NCBI GenBank assembly: GCA_021784595.1
Contig: JAJYHT010000045.1
Span: 1-33,572, forward strand
Origin: Bacillota bacterium
Lineage (GTDB): Bacteria; Bacillota; Sulfobacillia; Sulfobacillales; Sulfobacillaceae
Reading direction: 5' to 3'
DNA: 33,572 nt
A program made the translations under genes and the position numbers. This document shows, one piece after another, positions 7,315 through 15,371 of this stretch (its first letter is position 1; every line of letters begins with the position of its first letter). Under the pieces are notes generated by a model. The model ran no database searches. It saw only the letters and a program-made list of their open reading frames with translations, and was not told the origin of the DNA.

Positions 7315-8214
7315 TTAAATGATTCGATGCCCGAGCGCCGAGGCAATCAGGTTGGCCGCCAGTTCTCCAGTGCGATTATGTTCATCCAGGATAGGATTGA
7401 CCTCAACCATCTCCATGCTGGTCAACACATCATCCTCAGCCAGCAGTTCCAGCGCCAAGTGCGCCTCGCGATCGGTGAGTCCTCCGCTGTAAGGGGTGCC
7501 TGAGCCCGGTGCATACAAAGGATCCAAGGCGTCAATATCGAAACTGCAATGGACTCCGTCTGTATCCTTTTGCACAATCTCAATGGCCCGAGCCATGACT
7601 TCGCGCATCCCATACCGATCAATTTCATGCATAGAAAATACCGTGGTCCCGCTACCCCGTAAAGCCTCAGCTTCCGACTGATCTAGTGTCCGCACACCCA
7701 CATAAACCACTTTGGTAGGATCCACAAAATGGCCGCGAAACGCCGTTCCCAATGCCTTGTGGCCTAATCCTACGGCCGAGGCCACAGGCATCCCATGAAC
7801 GTTTCCCGAGGGTGACGTGGCATCGGTATTGTAGTCCCCATGCGCGTCAAACCATAAAAGTCCCAAGCGTGGTTGCCGGCGTAGTAGCCCCGCGATGGTG
7901 CCGATCGCAATGCTATGGTCTCCTCCCAACACCAAAGGGAAGGCTCCTTCTTCCAAGACTTTTTCAACAGTGCGGGCCAGCACACGGCTCACCTTGACAA
8001 TTTCGTCCAGATACTTCATGTGGGTTTGGGTCAGGGGACGACTCTCGGGAACAGGAACTGGCAAATTCCCCAGATCCACTACGGTGTGGCCGGCCTGACG
8101 AATTTTTTCATGCAAACCGGCATAGCGGATGGCACTTGGCCCCATATCCACACCTCTGCGATCCGCTCCATAATCTAACGGCACCCCGACAATTCGGACA
8201 GTCTTCGGTTTCAT
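7315..8214 (-). CDS. rocF: Arginase
   Basis: This 299-aa ureohydrolase splits L-arginine into ornithine and urea in the cytoplasm. The full manganese-binding set is present: GGDHS (H100), DAHGDYN (D123, H125, D127), SFDIDALDP (D227, D229), and the C-terminal EVNPILDEHN with E271. Length and the SGNVHGMP loop fit bacterial RocF-type arginase rather than agmatinase. The ATG at 8214 has AAGGGAGA upstream. It is the first gene of a pair with the M20 amidohydrolase. Urea made here could feed a nickel-dependent urease, which would tie in with the adjacent nickel genes, but no urease is in the window. Confidence 0.95.
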   Translation of the reverse strand: MKPKTVRIVGVPLDYGADRRGVDMGPSAIRYAGLHEKIRQAGHTVVDLGNLPVPVPESRPLTQTHMKYLDEIVKVSRVLARTVEKVLEEGAFPLVLGGDHSIAIGTIAGLLRRQPRLGLLWFDAHGDYNTDATSPSGNVHGMPVASAVGLGHKALGTAFRGHFVDPTKVVYVGVRTLDQSEAEALRGSGTTVFSMHEIDRYGMREVMARAIEIVQKDTDGVHCSFDIDALDPLYAPGSGTPYSGGLTDREAHLALELLAEDDVLTSMEMVEVNPILDEHNRTGELAANLIASALGHRII

Positions 8215-8346
8215 AAGATCTCCCTTAAAAACAAGATTTTTGTCCTTTTAAGTCCGTGTAAGCGGACTCTGAATGTGAGCCCATCATGCGTAGTGCGCGG
8301 TGCCAACCTACTCCATTATACCTTCTCAGCCTCTTAAGAAATCGAC
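8215..8346 (-). promoter_or_regulatory. Leader and promoter region of the arginase gene
   Basis: A consensus TATAAT lies at 8320-8315 on the minus strand, but no good -35 box is seen at 16-18 bp. Downstream, AGTCCG and CGGACT (8268-8251) form a 6-bp hairpin with a 6-nt loop in the leader. No T-tract follows it, so it is not an intrinsic terminator. Confidence 0.4.
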
Positions 8347-9066
8347 TCAGTCCCGGATTAATAGGTGTGTAGGAGGAGGAGTTTGCAAAAGATTTTCCGG
8401 CCAACGCCCCTTTAAAAACCATCGTTCGGTGCCCACAAAAATATACCATGTCAAATCGCGCTGATATTCGGGATTTAACAATTTCGCTTCTTCTTTGGCA
8501 TTGGTAATGAACCCAATTTCCACATTGATAGCCGGCATCTCGGCATGACGCAGCACGTACTGGTCAATACGGGTGACCGTGCGCCTGGTGTGGGTAAAAT
8601 ATTGCAGTTCTTCTTGCACATCATAAGCCAAGTGATAACTTGCCGCACCATCCCAATAAAAAGTTTGTGGACCGTGAAAACTTTTGGCGCCCGAGTTGCA
8701 GTGAATATCAATCAGCACGTCCCCCCGACTATGGTTTATCCAAACCATCCTTGCCCGCACTCGATATTTTTTATGCTTAGGCACATCTCGCGGCGTCATT
8801 CGGGTCATCACCACCCGTGCCCCGGCCCGTTCAAACCACTGTTTTAAAACCAAAGCAACCTCTAAATTCACACGGTCCTCTGTAGCTTGTATCCCATGCG
8901 CTCCTGGATCGTAACCGCCATGTCCTGGGTCAATGATTATGACCCGCCCCGCGAGCAAGTCTCCAGCCATCGGAAACTGCTGCGCCCGGGCTAATGGCCA
9001 ATTAAATCCCATCACAACCAGCAAAACCAGCAACCCCGCCCATAGTCCACCCCGTCGCAGCATCAT
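8347..9066 (-). CDS. cwlD: N-acetylmuramoyl-L-alanine amidase, CwlD-like
   Basis: This Amidase_3 zinc hydrolase has a signal peptide (residues 1-28, LWAGLLVLLVVMGFNWPLARA) and IIIDPGHGGYDPGAHG with zinc ligand H49. Further ligand regions are E69, LIDIHCNSG and the catalytic NVEIGFITN. The reading frame opens upstream with a TTG at 9102, but ATG 9066 (or 9063) has the site AGAGGGTGG just before it and lies downstream of a SigG-like promoter. This gives 239 aa, close to the length known for B. subtilis CwlD. CwlD removes peptide side chains to make muramic delta-lactam in spore cortex, so this gene points to sporulation. Confidence 0.85.
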   Translation of the reverse strand: MMLRRGGLWAGLLVLLVVMGFNWPLARAQQFPMAGDLLAGRVIIIDPGHGGYDPGAHGIQATEDRVNLEVALVLKQWFERAGARVVMTRMTPRDVPKHKKYRVRARMVWINHSRGDVLIDIHCNSGAKSFHGPQTFYWDGAASYHLAYDVQEELQYFTHTRRTVTRIDQYVLRHAEMPAINVEIGFITNAKEEAKLLNPEYQRDLTWYIFVGTERWFLKGRWPENLLQTPPPTHLLIRD

Positions 9067-9089
9067 GCACCACCCTCTTCTTTTACGGA

Positions 9090-9120
9090 TAGTGTGGAAC
9101 AACTGGCGGAAATATACTCA
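9090..9120 (-). promoter_or_regulatory. SigG/SigF-like sporulation promoter of cwlD
   Basis: On the minus strand TGAGTA (9120-9115) and CACACTA (9096-9090) are 18 bp apart. The consensus for forespore sigma factors is about TGAATA, 17-18 bp, CATACTA, so 11 of 13 bases agree. It lies 23 bases upstream of the chosen ATG. B. subtilis cwlD is known to use sporulation sigma factors. Confidence 0.5.
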
Positions 9121-9290
9121 CAGAGCCGGATGCTCTGGTCCTTTAGATTCATGTCTTACACGTCATTGGTGTCACATAATACTTATCGAACCGCGACTTC
9201 ACTAAACTTCAATAAAATTTAATCTATCTATTCCGTTTTGCATGTGTCAATTTCAATTAACCTATGATACATTGGAGCTAGGAGGGATGA

Positions 9291-10631
9291 ATGGTGGTTG
9301 GGGCGAAAATCCGCGACTTGCGCAAGAAACTTGGGTTGACCCAAGAACAATTAGCCGGACAGGAATTGACTAAAAGTTACGTCAGTCAAGTTGAGTTAGG
9401 CCGTATCCATCCATCCCATAAAGCGTTAGCCATCATCGCCGCACGACTCGGGAAACCCTTGGGATATTTCCTAGAAAACGGCGATGACATGCGCACAATA
9501 GAAGTCTTGCTAAAGGCTGCTCAAGCCTTATGGAATACGGGACGTCTAGATGAAGGTATGCTCGGATTGCAAGAAGCTTTAATGTTAGCGGAACGTACTG
9601 GCCGCGAAGATATTTTGGCACGCATCAAAGCCACCATGGGCCGCCTGGAAATGACCCAGGGCAACCTAAGCGCCGCCTTGGACTATCTGGAAGAAAGTTT
9701 AACCTTGATTCACCCCCAAGATCACCCAGCGCAAGCCGTGGAAATAGCAAACACATTGGGTGTCGTAGCGGCTCGCAGTGGATCGTTCCACAAGGCGATG
9801 AACTCGTTTCAGCAGGCATTGGAATATGCCCAACGACTGCCTGATGAAGCCGCTGACGTGCGAGCAGAAGCTGCTCAGCACTATGGAGACTTTTGCTATA
9901 GCCAAATGCAATGGATTTCCGCACTGGAACTTTACCATCAAGCCTTGACAGATCCTCGCCAATTAATTCCGGTCAGTCGGAAAACCGAACTTATGGGGCG
10001 CATTGCCTCAACACAATGGCAATTGGGCGAACAAGACAAAGCATTGACGGCCATCAACAGCGCCTTGCAGTTGATGAATCAAGTTGCCAATTCCGATGAG
10101 CGCGCTGCGATTAATGGAGATTTGGCCCGTGTCTTAATTGACATTGGTCGCTTTTCCGAAGCCCATGAGTTGTTGCAACAGAGTTTGGAGACCTTTGATC
10201 GGCTGAATTTCCAAGAAGGGCAAGCGGTCATATTAGACGCCCTGTTGCAGTTAAGCGCCGCCTCCCATTCTGCGGACTGGCTTAACCAATATAGCCAGCG
10301 CGTGTTGCGCACTCCCAACGCTTGGCCCTGGCACTCGGTGAAGCTCTATGCCTTGCGGCTTTTGGCGCGCCAGGCAGTGGAGGTAGGCCAATTGGGTCCT
10401 GCACGCGACTATCTAGCGGACGCTTTGCAATTTGCTTATGAAGAAGAACGCAGAGACATTGAATGTGAATATTATCTGATCCGCACCCAGTTGGGCGACT
10501 CTTCTGCGCTGGATCATTTGTGGGCCCATATCGCAGATCCAAAATTCACCAATATAAAACCTCATCCGTTTACACCTCGGATGCCGAAGATTGCGACGCC
10601 GTCGCTTTCCCTCATTGGATCGCTCACCTAA
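9291..10631 (+). CDS. Xre-type HTH regulator with TPR repeats
   Basis: This 446-aa protein starts with a Cro/C1-type helix-turn-helix: residues 5-58 include LRKKLGLTQEQLAG, SYVSQVELGRIHPS and ALAIIAARLGKPLGYFL. The rest is a chain of about eight helical hairpins of TPR type, for example SGSFHKAMNSFQQALEYA and IGRFSEAHELLQQSLETF. The layout resembles the RRNPP peptide-sensing regulators and other Xre-TPR proteins, in which the TPR part binds a peptide or partner. No small cognate peptide gene was found next to it. The ATG at 9291 has AGGAGG at 9280-9285; another ATG four bases upstream is out of frame. It diverges from cwlD and its targets are unknown. Confidence 0.85.
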   Translation: MVVGAKIRDLRKKLGLTQEQLAGQELTKSYVSQVELGRIHPSHKALAIIAARLGKPLGYFLENGDDMRTIEVLLKAAQALWNTGRLDEGMLGLQEALMLAERTGREDILARIKATMGRLEMTQGNLSAALDYLEESLTLIHPQDHPAQAVEIANTLGVVAARSGSFHKAMNSFQQALEYAQRLPDEAADVRAEAAQHYGDFCYSQMQWISALELYHQALTDPRQLIPVSRKTELMGRIASTQWQLGEQDKALTAINSALQLMNQVANSDERAAINGDLARVLIDIGRFSEAHELLQQSLETFDRLNFQEGQAVILDALLQLSAASHSADWLNQYSQRVLRTPNAWPWHSVKLYALRLLARQAVEVGQLGPARDYLADALQFAYEEERRDIECEYYLIRTQLGDSSALDHLWAHIADPKFTNIKPHPFTPRMPKIATPSLSLIGSLT

Positions 10632-10654
10632 AGCAATCGTCTTCGGTTTGTTTC

Positions 10655-10696
10655 AGCGATAAAAGAGAGGCTCCTAGGAGCCTCTCTTTTATCGCT
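10655..10696. terminator. Bidirectional terminator, perfect 42-bp palindrome
   Basis: The arms 10655-10675 and 10676-10696 are perfectly complementary with no spacer. GAGAGGCTCC pairs with GGAGCCTCTC and is followed by TTTTATCG on either strand. It serves the convergent Xre-TPR gene (plus) and rpsI (minus). The rpsI stop codon (10689-10691) lies inside it. Confidence 0.9.
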
Positions 10697-11081
10697 TGGA
10701 AAACTGTGGCGCCTTACGGGCTTTCTTCAACCCATATTTGCGACGCTCTTTCATTCGCGAGTCTCGCTTAAGAAATCCAAGACGTTTTAACGACGGCCGA
10801 AAATTCGGATCAACACTTAGCAAGGCACGCGCAATACCATGGCGCACTGCTCCCGCCTGGCCAGATAGACCACCGCCTTCAACACGTACCAAAACATCAA
10901 AGCGTCCCTCTACAGCTGCCGTCTTCAAAGGACTTTCAATAATGGTCCGCATCGTGTTTACCGGAAAATAATCCTCAAAAGCACGGCCGTTAATCACTAA
11001 CTTTCCCGACCCAGGAACCAGCCGGACCCTAGCGACGGCATTCTTGCGACGACCAGTACCCCAAAATTGCGCTACTGCCAT
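10689..11081 (-). CDS. rpsI: 30S ribosomal protein S9
   Basis: This 130-aa protein is a complete S9. It has the N-terminal [19 protein letters not shown], the conserved [19 protein letters not shown], and the C-terminal tail [12 protein letters not shown] that reaches into the ribosomal P site. The ATG follows the rplM stop codon directly (TAA-ATG), with a GGGAGG site inside the end of rplM, so translation is coupled. The stop codon lies within the palindromic terminator. Confidence 0.98.
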   Translation of the reverse strand: MAVAQFWGTGRRKNAVARVRLVPGSGKLVINGRAFEDYFPVNTMRTIIESPLKTAAVEGRFDVLVRVEGGGLSGQAGAVRHGIARALLSVDPNFRPSLKRLGFLKRDSRMKERRKYGLKKARKAPQFSKR

Positions 11082-11516
11082 TTATGCCTTAACCTCCCAG
11101 AATTCCGGTTGTTGAGCCTCATGGGGATGCTCTCCATTGCGATATACCTTAAGCTTTTTAAACATTGCGCGACCCAACCGGTTGTGCGGCAACATTCCCC
11201 GCACCGCCTTCTCCACCACAAAATCTGGTTTGCGCAACATTAATTGACGATAGACGGTCCTCTTTAAGCCGCCTTCATATCCTGAATGATGAAAATAAAT
11301 CTTTTGGTCCAACTTACGACCCGTCAATGCAACCTTATCGGCATTTATAATAATCACGTGATCGCCAGTATCCAAATGGGGGGTGTATATCGGTTTGTGT
11401 TTCCCACGTAGCAACGTTGCCGCCACTGTGGCTACCCGCCCAAGGGGAATGCCTGCTGCATCAATCACGTACCATTTACGCTCAAAATCCTTTGGGCGAG
11501 CCATATACGTGGACAT
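11082..11516 (-). CDS. rplM: 50S ribosomal protein L13
   Basis: This 144-aa protein matches L13 end to end: [53 protein letters not shown] and [21 protein letters not shown]. It is an early-assembly protein of the large subunit. The ATG at 11516 has AGGAGGGA upstream; a second ATG four codons in is possible but less well placed. It is the first gene of the conserved rplM-rpsI operon, with its own consensus promoter. Confidence 0.98.
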   Translation of the reverse strand: MSTYMARPKDFERKWYVIDAAGIPLGRVATVAATLLRGKHKPIYTPHLDTGDHVIIINADKVALTGRKLDQKIYFHHSGYEGGLKRTVYRQLMLRKPDFVVEKAVRGMLPHNRLGRAMFKKLKVYRNGEHPHEAQQPEFWEVKA

Positions 11517-11536
11517 CCAAATCCCTCCTACGAAAT

Positions 11537-11562
11537 GGGTCCGGCTGAGACCGCCGAAACCC
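11537..11562 (-). promoter_or_regulatory. Leader hairpin of rplM, possible L13 autoregulatory element
   Basis: In the roughly 50-nt leader, GGG-TTT-CGGC and GCCG-GA-CCC form a two-part stem around a 7-nt loop, with an asymmetric internal loop. L13 leaders that bind L13 are known in Firmicutes. This one has the right place and a hairpin of similar kind, but it was not matched to the family model. Confidence 0.4.
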
Positions 11563-11572
11563 GAACAGCACT

Positions 11573-11601
11573 AGTCTAATGTTCTTAGCCAGTTGTGTCA
11601 A
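11573..11601 (-). promoter_or_regulatory. SigA promoter of rplM-rpsI
   Basis: TTGACA (11601-11596), a 17-bp spacer and TAGACT (11578-11573) on the minus strand. The -35 box overlaps the end of the T-tract of the upstream terminator. Confidence 0.8.
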
Positions 11602-11640
11602 GACAAAAGAAACGAGGCCGCATATTCGGGGCCTCGTTTC
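11602..11640 (-). terminator. Intrinsic terminator of the secreted NHL protein gene
   Basis: GAAACGAGGCC and GGCCTCGTTTC form a perfect 11-bp stem with a 10-nt loop (11640-11609), followed on the minus strand by TTTTGTCTT. It lies 17 bp past the stop codon of the gene at 11658-13664 and separates it from the rplM promoter. Confidence 0.9.
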
Positions 11641-11657
11641 ATCTTGTTGGCAACCAA

Positions 11658-13664
11658 CTATTTCAAAACATCCAATGTGTTGGTATTGTCATCGGTAAAG
11701 AAGACTTCCAATTGACCAGCATTTTGCATGGCATAGACCCCAAACAATGCGGACCCTGCACCGGTTTGCGGATTGACCGGAGTATTGTCTAATACGGTTT
11801 GTCCGGCCGCATACGCGTTCCCGTTGTTTAATGCGATTTCCACCAAGTTGTTGTTGCCTTGGTTGGCAACCAAAAGGTCCCCATTCAAGGGATCTATGGT
11901 AATTCCTACCGGAGCCATAAGCGGTGCTCCTTGGTAGACCAGTTGACCTAAGCCCTGATTGGGAGTGCCTGCCCCATCCCAATAAAATCCTCTTATCGAA
12001 TTATCCGCTGTATCAGTTACATAAACCATCTGCGTAGCCGGATCGTACACCATGCCTTGAGGTCCTTTCACAGTGCTTGCAGTCGTGCCCTGATGGGCCA
12101 AACCTTGGCCGATTACGGCAAACTTCGTATCGGTGCTGAAGTTAGGCGGAGCAAACCCGTACATCGCGTCGATGGTTCCATTCAAAGCATTCGTAACGAA
12201 AAACGCAGGTCCCGCAGCACTAGGGACAAATGCTTGTCCCCACGGGCCATCCAGTAGAGGAGAAGTAATGGTGCTTCCCCCGTTGGGGAATTGTCCTCCG
12301 GTCGGTGTCAAAACCTCGTCATTGCCATTGCTGCCGTTGGTCCCAAAATTCGCGATCCATAGGGGACCCAAAGGGCTCACAGCCAGACTGACCGGTCCGC
12401 TAGCGGACGCGGCAAATCGAGAAACCGCTCCCGTGGTAGGATTTATCGCCTCTATGGTAGTTCCCGCTCCATTAGTGCCTGCCTGGTTAGAGAAATTGGA
12501 GACGAGAAAATCTCCGATATATGGGTCCGTAGCGGGACCTTTAGGCGGATTATAATAGGTCAGCCCATAAGGATTTTGGTCTCCATTAATGGCGTCGACC
12601 GTACTGGCGATGGGGGTAATGGTATGCATTTGCGATATGTTGCCATCAAATGCGCGGCTGGACACCGTGGCCGACCCGTAAGCAACAGTCGGCTGGACAA
12701 AGCTCCCGGCACCTGGCATTAAGGCGCTGCTCGTTATAACGTCGCTGGTGCCAGCCGTTGTGGAAGCCATAACATCCGCCATTCCCACGCCATTGGCAAT
12801 TGGCACCGCAAGGCTAGCCGTACTGCCAGTGGCACCCATTAGAAGACCTAGAGTATCCCCGATGGTGACCGTTCCGTTAAAGTTCATGATAGGATTGCCC
12901 GCTGCATCTTGCACCGATACCATGATGGGATCGATGCCCTGACTTCCGGCCTTTAACGCACTGACCGCCGGCGATATCATCACGCGCGCTGCAGGTACGG
13001 CCACAGCCACTGATTGTGCGGGGGCAAATACCGCATCTGCGGCAGTCGCCATGGCATTTTTCTCCTTGGCGTATGCCATAAACTCATAATTTCCACCCTG
13101 GGGTAAAGCGACCGTGAAGACATTGGAGGTTTGATATGCTCCACTCTGCTCCCAAACGCCTGCCGGTGTTTTCCACCACAGTTGGTATAACGGGCTGTCC
13201 ACATTTTGTGCGGTCACTGTCACCGTAACCACCGGATTTGCGGTATCCGCATTGGCTGCCACCGTCATGTGCACTGCACTATCAACATATAGCGGCACAG
13301 AGTTGGTCTGAACCGCTAAAGACCAGTCGCCAGCCCCCACTTCCGCTTTAGAGAGCGCATAAGCCACCACTGTTTCGCTGCCGCTGGCGGTCGCATGCAA
13401 AGCGTATGAGGCACTTGGCGAATAGTTTTGAGCCATTGTCCACTGACCCGATGTCCCCTGAACCCAAAATTGATATTCGGTGGTACTAGTGGCTGCGCTG
13501 TCTGCTACCGTATAGGTCACTGTTTGACCGACACTAGTGCGAGTAGTGCTAGCAGTCAGACTTGCCGTGCCGGAAATTTGTGCTGCCAATGCCGTGGCTG
13601 GCAATAGTCCCAACAAGGCCATCGACGACGCCATCGTCAACGCCGATAATTTTCTTGATATCAC
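11658..13664 (-). CDS. Large secreted protein with Ig-like modules and an NHL-type beta-propeller
   Basis: This 668-aa protein has a Sec signal peptide (residues 1-28, ending ATALAA). Two similar N-terminal modules follow, each with an aromatic pattern (EYQFWVQGTSGQWTM and LYQLWWKTPAGVWEQ). Then comes a bacterial Ig-like region (PIMVSVQDAAGNPIMNFNGTV). The C-terminal half has NHL/SMP-30-like blades (GPQGMVYDPATQMVYVTDTADNSI and APVGITIDPLNGDLLVANQGNN), which fold as a propeller. Composition is rich in Ala, Thr, Ser, Asn and Gly. No membrane anchor or sortase motif was seen. It is likely released or loosely held at the surface and may bind ligand or protein; no catalytic residues were recognised. 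The GTG start at 13664 has GGGAGGAA upstream. Confidence 0.8.
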   Translation of the reverse strand: MISRKLSALTMASSMALLGLLPATALAAQISGTASLTASTTRTSVGQTVTYTVADSAATSTTEYQFWVQGTSGQWTMAQNYSPSASYALHATASGSETVVAYALSKAEVGAGDWSLAVQTNSVPLYVDSAVHMTVAANADTANPVVTVTVTAQNVDSPLYQLWWKTPAGVWEQSGAYQTSNVFTVALPQGGNYEFMAYAKEKNAMATAADAVFAPAQSVAVAVPAARVMISPAVSALKAGSQGIDPIMVSVQDAAGNPIMNFNGTVTIGDTLGLLMGATGSTASLAVPIANGVGMADVMASTTAGTSDVITSSALMPGAGSFVQPTVAYGSATVSSRAFDGNISQMHTITPIASTVDAINGDQNPYGLTYYNPPKGPATDPYIGDFLVSNFSNQAGTNGAGTTIEAINPTTGAVSRFAASASGPVSLAVSPLGPLWIANFGTNGSNGNDEVLTPTGGQFPNGGSTITSPLLDGPWGQAFVPSAAGPAFFVTNALNGTIDAMYGFAPPNFSTDTKFAVIGQGLAHQGTTASTVKGPQGMVYDPATQMVYVTDTADNSIRGFYWDGAGTPNQGLGQLVYQGAPLMAPVGITIDPLNGDLLVANQGNNNLVEIALNNGNAYAAGQTVLDNTPVNPQTGAGSALFGVYAMQNAGQLEVFFTDDNTNTLDVLK

Positions 13665-13833
13665 GTCAAATTCCTCCCATGGTAATCCATTCGTTGTTCG
13701 ATTCCATTAAGAGGATACGCATCTAGAATGCCTAACGGATTCATACTGCCTTGAAAATTAACAATATCTCTCATCTGCAACTAAGAAGCGCTGGATAGAG
13801 TCACCCGCCGCATCAAATTCGACGGCGCGTTGC

Positions 13834-14262
13834 CTACTGGCCGGACACAAGTCCCAAGGGAAAGTGATCAAGATGAATGTGGCCATAGTAATCAAACCAT
13901 CGTTCAAATCGTTGATGGCAGTGTGGGCAGGTTCTAAAAGCATGGTTGGGAAACAGGCGGTTGACACGCTCTTCGTCGCTAGGAGAGGCTAGGGCGCCAT
14001 TGACACCAATGCTCAGCAACGCGCGCCCCTTTTCATATACGATATCTTGATAGGCCGAGGCATCAAGCACCCGCAATTCGATAAAAGTCTCCTGCCCATC
14101 ATGCACGTGATAAATTGCATCGTAGGGCGGGCGAGACAGACGTGTCCACTCTGTCTCTAAATGATGGCGCAGCATCTCTGCCAAACTTGGTGTGACAACG
14201 GTGGAATCGACTAATTGATTGACTAGGCGACGCAGGTGAGTTGTCTTTAACTGATTTCTCAT
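13834..14262 (-). CDS. Small protein with a classical C2H2 zinc finger
   Basis: The frame opens at 14433, but the ATG at 14262 has AAGGGGG ten bases upstream and removes a leader without protein-like character, giving 142 aa. Residues 112-133 read C-P-H-C, 12 residues, H, 4 residues, H: an exact C2H2 zinc-finger spacing (C112, C115, H128, H133) with the hydrophobic positions expected (F119, F123). Residues 1-40 are helical and basic. The middle part (IYHVHDGQETFIELRVLDASAYQDIV) looks like beta strands. The family is not recognised. C2H2 fingers are uncommon in bacteria (Ros/MucR type), so DNA, RNA or protein binding are all open. It diverges from the hydroxyacid dehydrogenase. Confidence 0.65.
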   Translation of the reverse strand: MRNQLKTTHLRRLVNQLVDSTVVTPSLAEMLRHHLETEWTRLSRPPYDAIYHVHDGQETFIELRVLDASAYQDIVYEKGRALLSIGVNGALASPSDEERVNRLFPNHAFRTCPHCHQRFERWFDYYGHIHLDHFPLGLVSGQ

Positions 14263-14450
14263 ATGGCAGACCCCCTTGATGTCTCTCGTTGCGGCTATTG
14301 CCTGATGCACACTATGCTGGAGTCTTATTAAAGCTGTGATACATATATTAGCGCAAGATTCGGAAAAAGTAAGATGAAAGATTCGCCAACTCATGATCTT
14401 GCCTTTGCTGTGATAAAATCGGATAAGCATCATGAAGGGGTTATGAAGAA

Positions 14451-15371
14451 ATGGATACTCTTGCAGTGATTGGTACTTTGGACGACACCTGGCAGGAAAA
14501 AATCCGTCAGTGCCGACCCGATTTAAACGTCTTATTCTATAACACCGCTCATGACTTGGCGGCCTTGCCCGATCCGCGGATCACCATCCTGGCTGCTGGT
14601 GGAGGTCGGGCTACAGGACTTTTATGGCCCTTGCTGCCTAACCTGAGATGGATCCAAACCTGGTCGGCGGGCGTTGATGGATTAATCGAGTCCCTTCCCG
14701 ACCATGTCACCCTGACCACGATGAAAGGGCTCGGCCAACAAACCGTGGCAGAACATGCGATGGCTCTTCTGTTGTCCTTAACCCGCATTTTGCCAAACAG
14801 CGCAACAACCGAGCGGCGCTGTCAAGTACCACTTCCATCCTTGGCCGGTCTTACCCAAGTAATTGTGGGGTATGGCCATATCGGGCAAGAAATCGGACGT
14901 CTCAGCGAAGCTTTCGGCATGAAAGTGATGGGTGTACGCAATCACCCCCAGCCTGGACAGTGGGCTCTGTCCGACCTGACCCAGTTGCTGCCGCTAGCTG
15001 ACGTCGTCACCTTGGCATGCCCGCTTACCGAAGCCACATATCGCCTCATGAATGAAAAATCCTTATCGCTGCTTGGTCCGAATGCCTTTCTTATCAACAT
15101 TGCCCGGGCTGAAGTTGTTGATCAAGAAGCCTTGCTGCACGTTCTTAAAACGCGCGCAATCGGGGGCGCGGGGCTTGATGTCACCACGCCCGAGCCGTTG
15201 CCGGCCGGCCATCCCTTGCTGCAGCTGCCAAACGTGGTCGTCACACCCCATGTGGCCGGAAATTTGCCCGATTATATGCAGAGAGCTGCTGCAATTCTTA
15301 TTCAAAACCTGGAAAACGATTTCAATGGTCGACCGCTGTTGAATCCGGCAAGGCGGAACGATGGCTACTAG
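14451..15371 (+). CDS. D-isomer-specific 2-hydroxyacid dehydrogenase
   Basis: This 306-aa NAD(P)-dependent oxidoreductase interconverts a 2-oxoacid and a D-2-hydroxyacid in the cytoplasm. The nucleotide fold has G140-Y-G-H-I-G145. The catalytic triad is complete: R219 in NIARAEVVDQ, E248 in DVTTPEP and H267 in TPHVAG. Substrate (phosphoglycerate, glyoxylate, lactate and others) cannot be told apart from these motifs. The protein is shorter than SerA and lacks an ACT domain. The ATG at 14451 has GAAGGGG upstream; an ATG at 14443 is out of frame. Its last 4 bp overlap the convergent ABC permease gene. Confidence 0.9.
   Translation: MDTLAVIGTLDDTWQEKIRQCRPDLNVLFYNTAHDLAALPDPRITILAAGGGRATGLLWPLLPNLRWIQTWSAGVDGLIESLPDHVTLTTMKGLGQQTVAEHAMALLLSLTRILPNSATTERRCQVPLPSLAGLTQVIVGYGHIGQEIGRLSEAFGMKVMGVRNHPQPGQWALSDLTQLLPLADVVTLACPLTEATYRLMNEKSLSLLGPNAFLINIARAEVVDQEALLHVLKTRAIGGAGLDVTTPEPLPAGHPLLQLPNVVVTPHVAGNLPDYMQRAAAILIQNLENDFNGRPLLNPARRNDGY

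Noticed and set aside
8296-8309. A minus-strand 14-mer (AGGTTGGCACCGCG) matching the T-box consensus at 13 of 14 bases, upstream of arginase
   Set aside because: A TATAAT lies only a few bases upstream and the cwlD coding region follows, leaving no room for a stem I with specifier loop. No matching antiterminator or terminator strand was found downstream. Probably coincidence.
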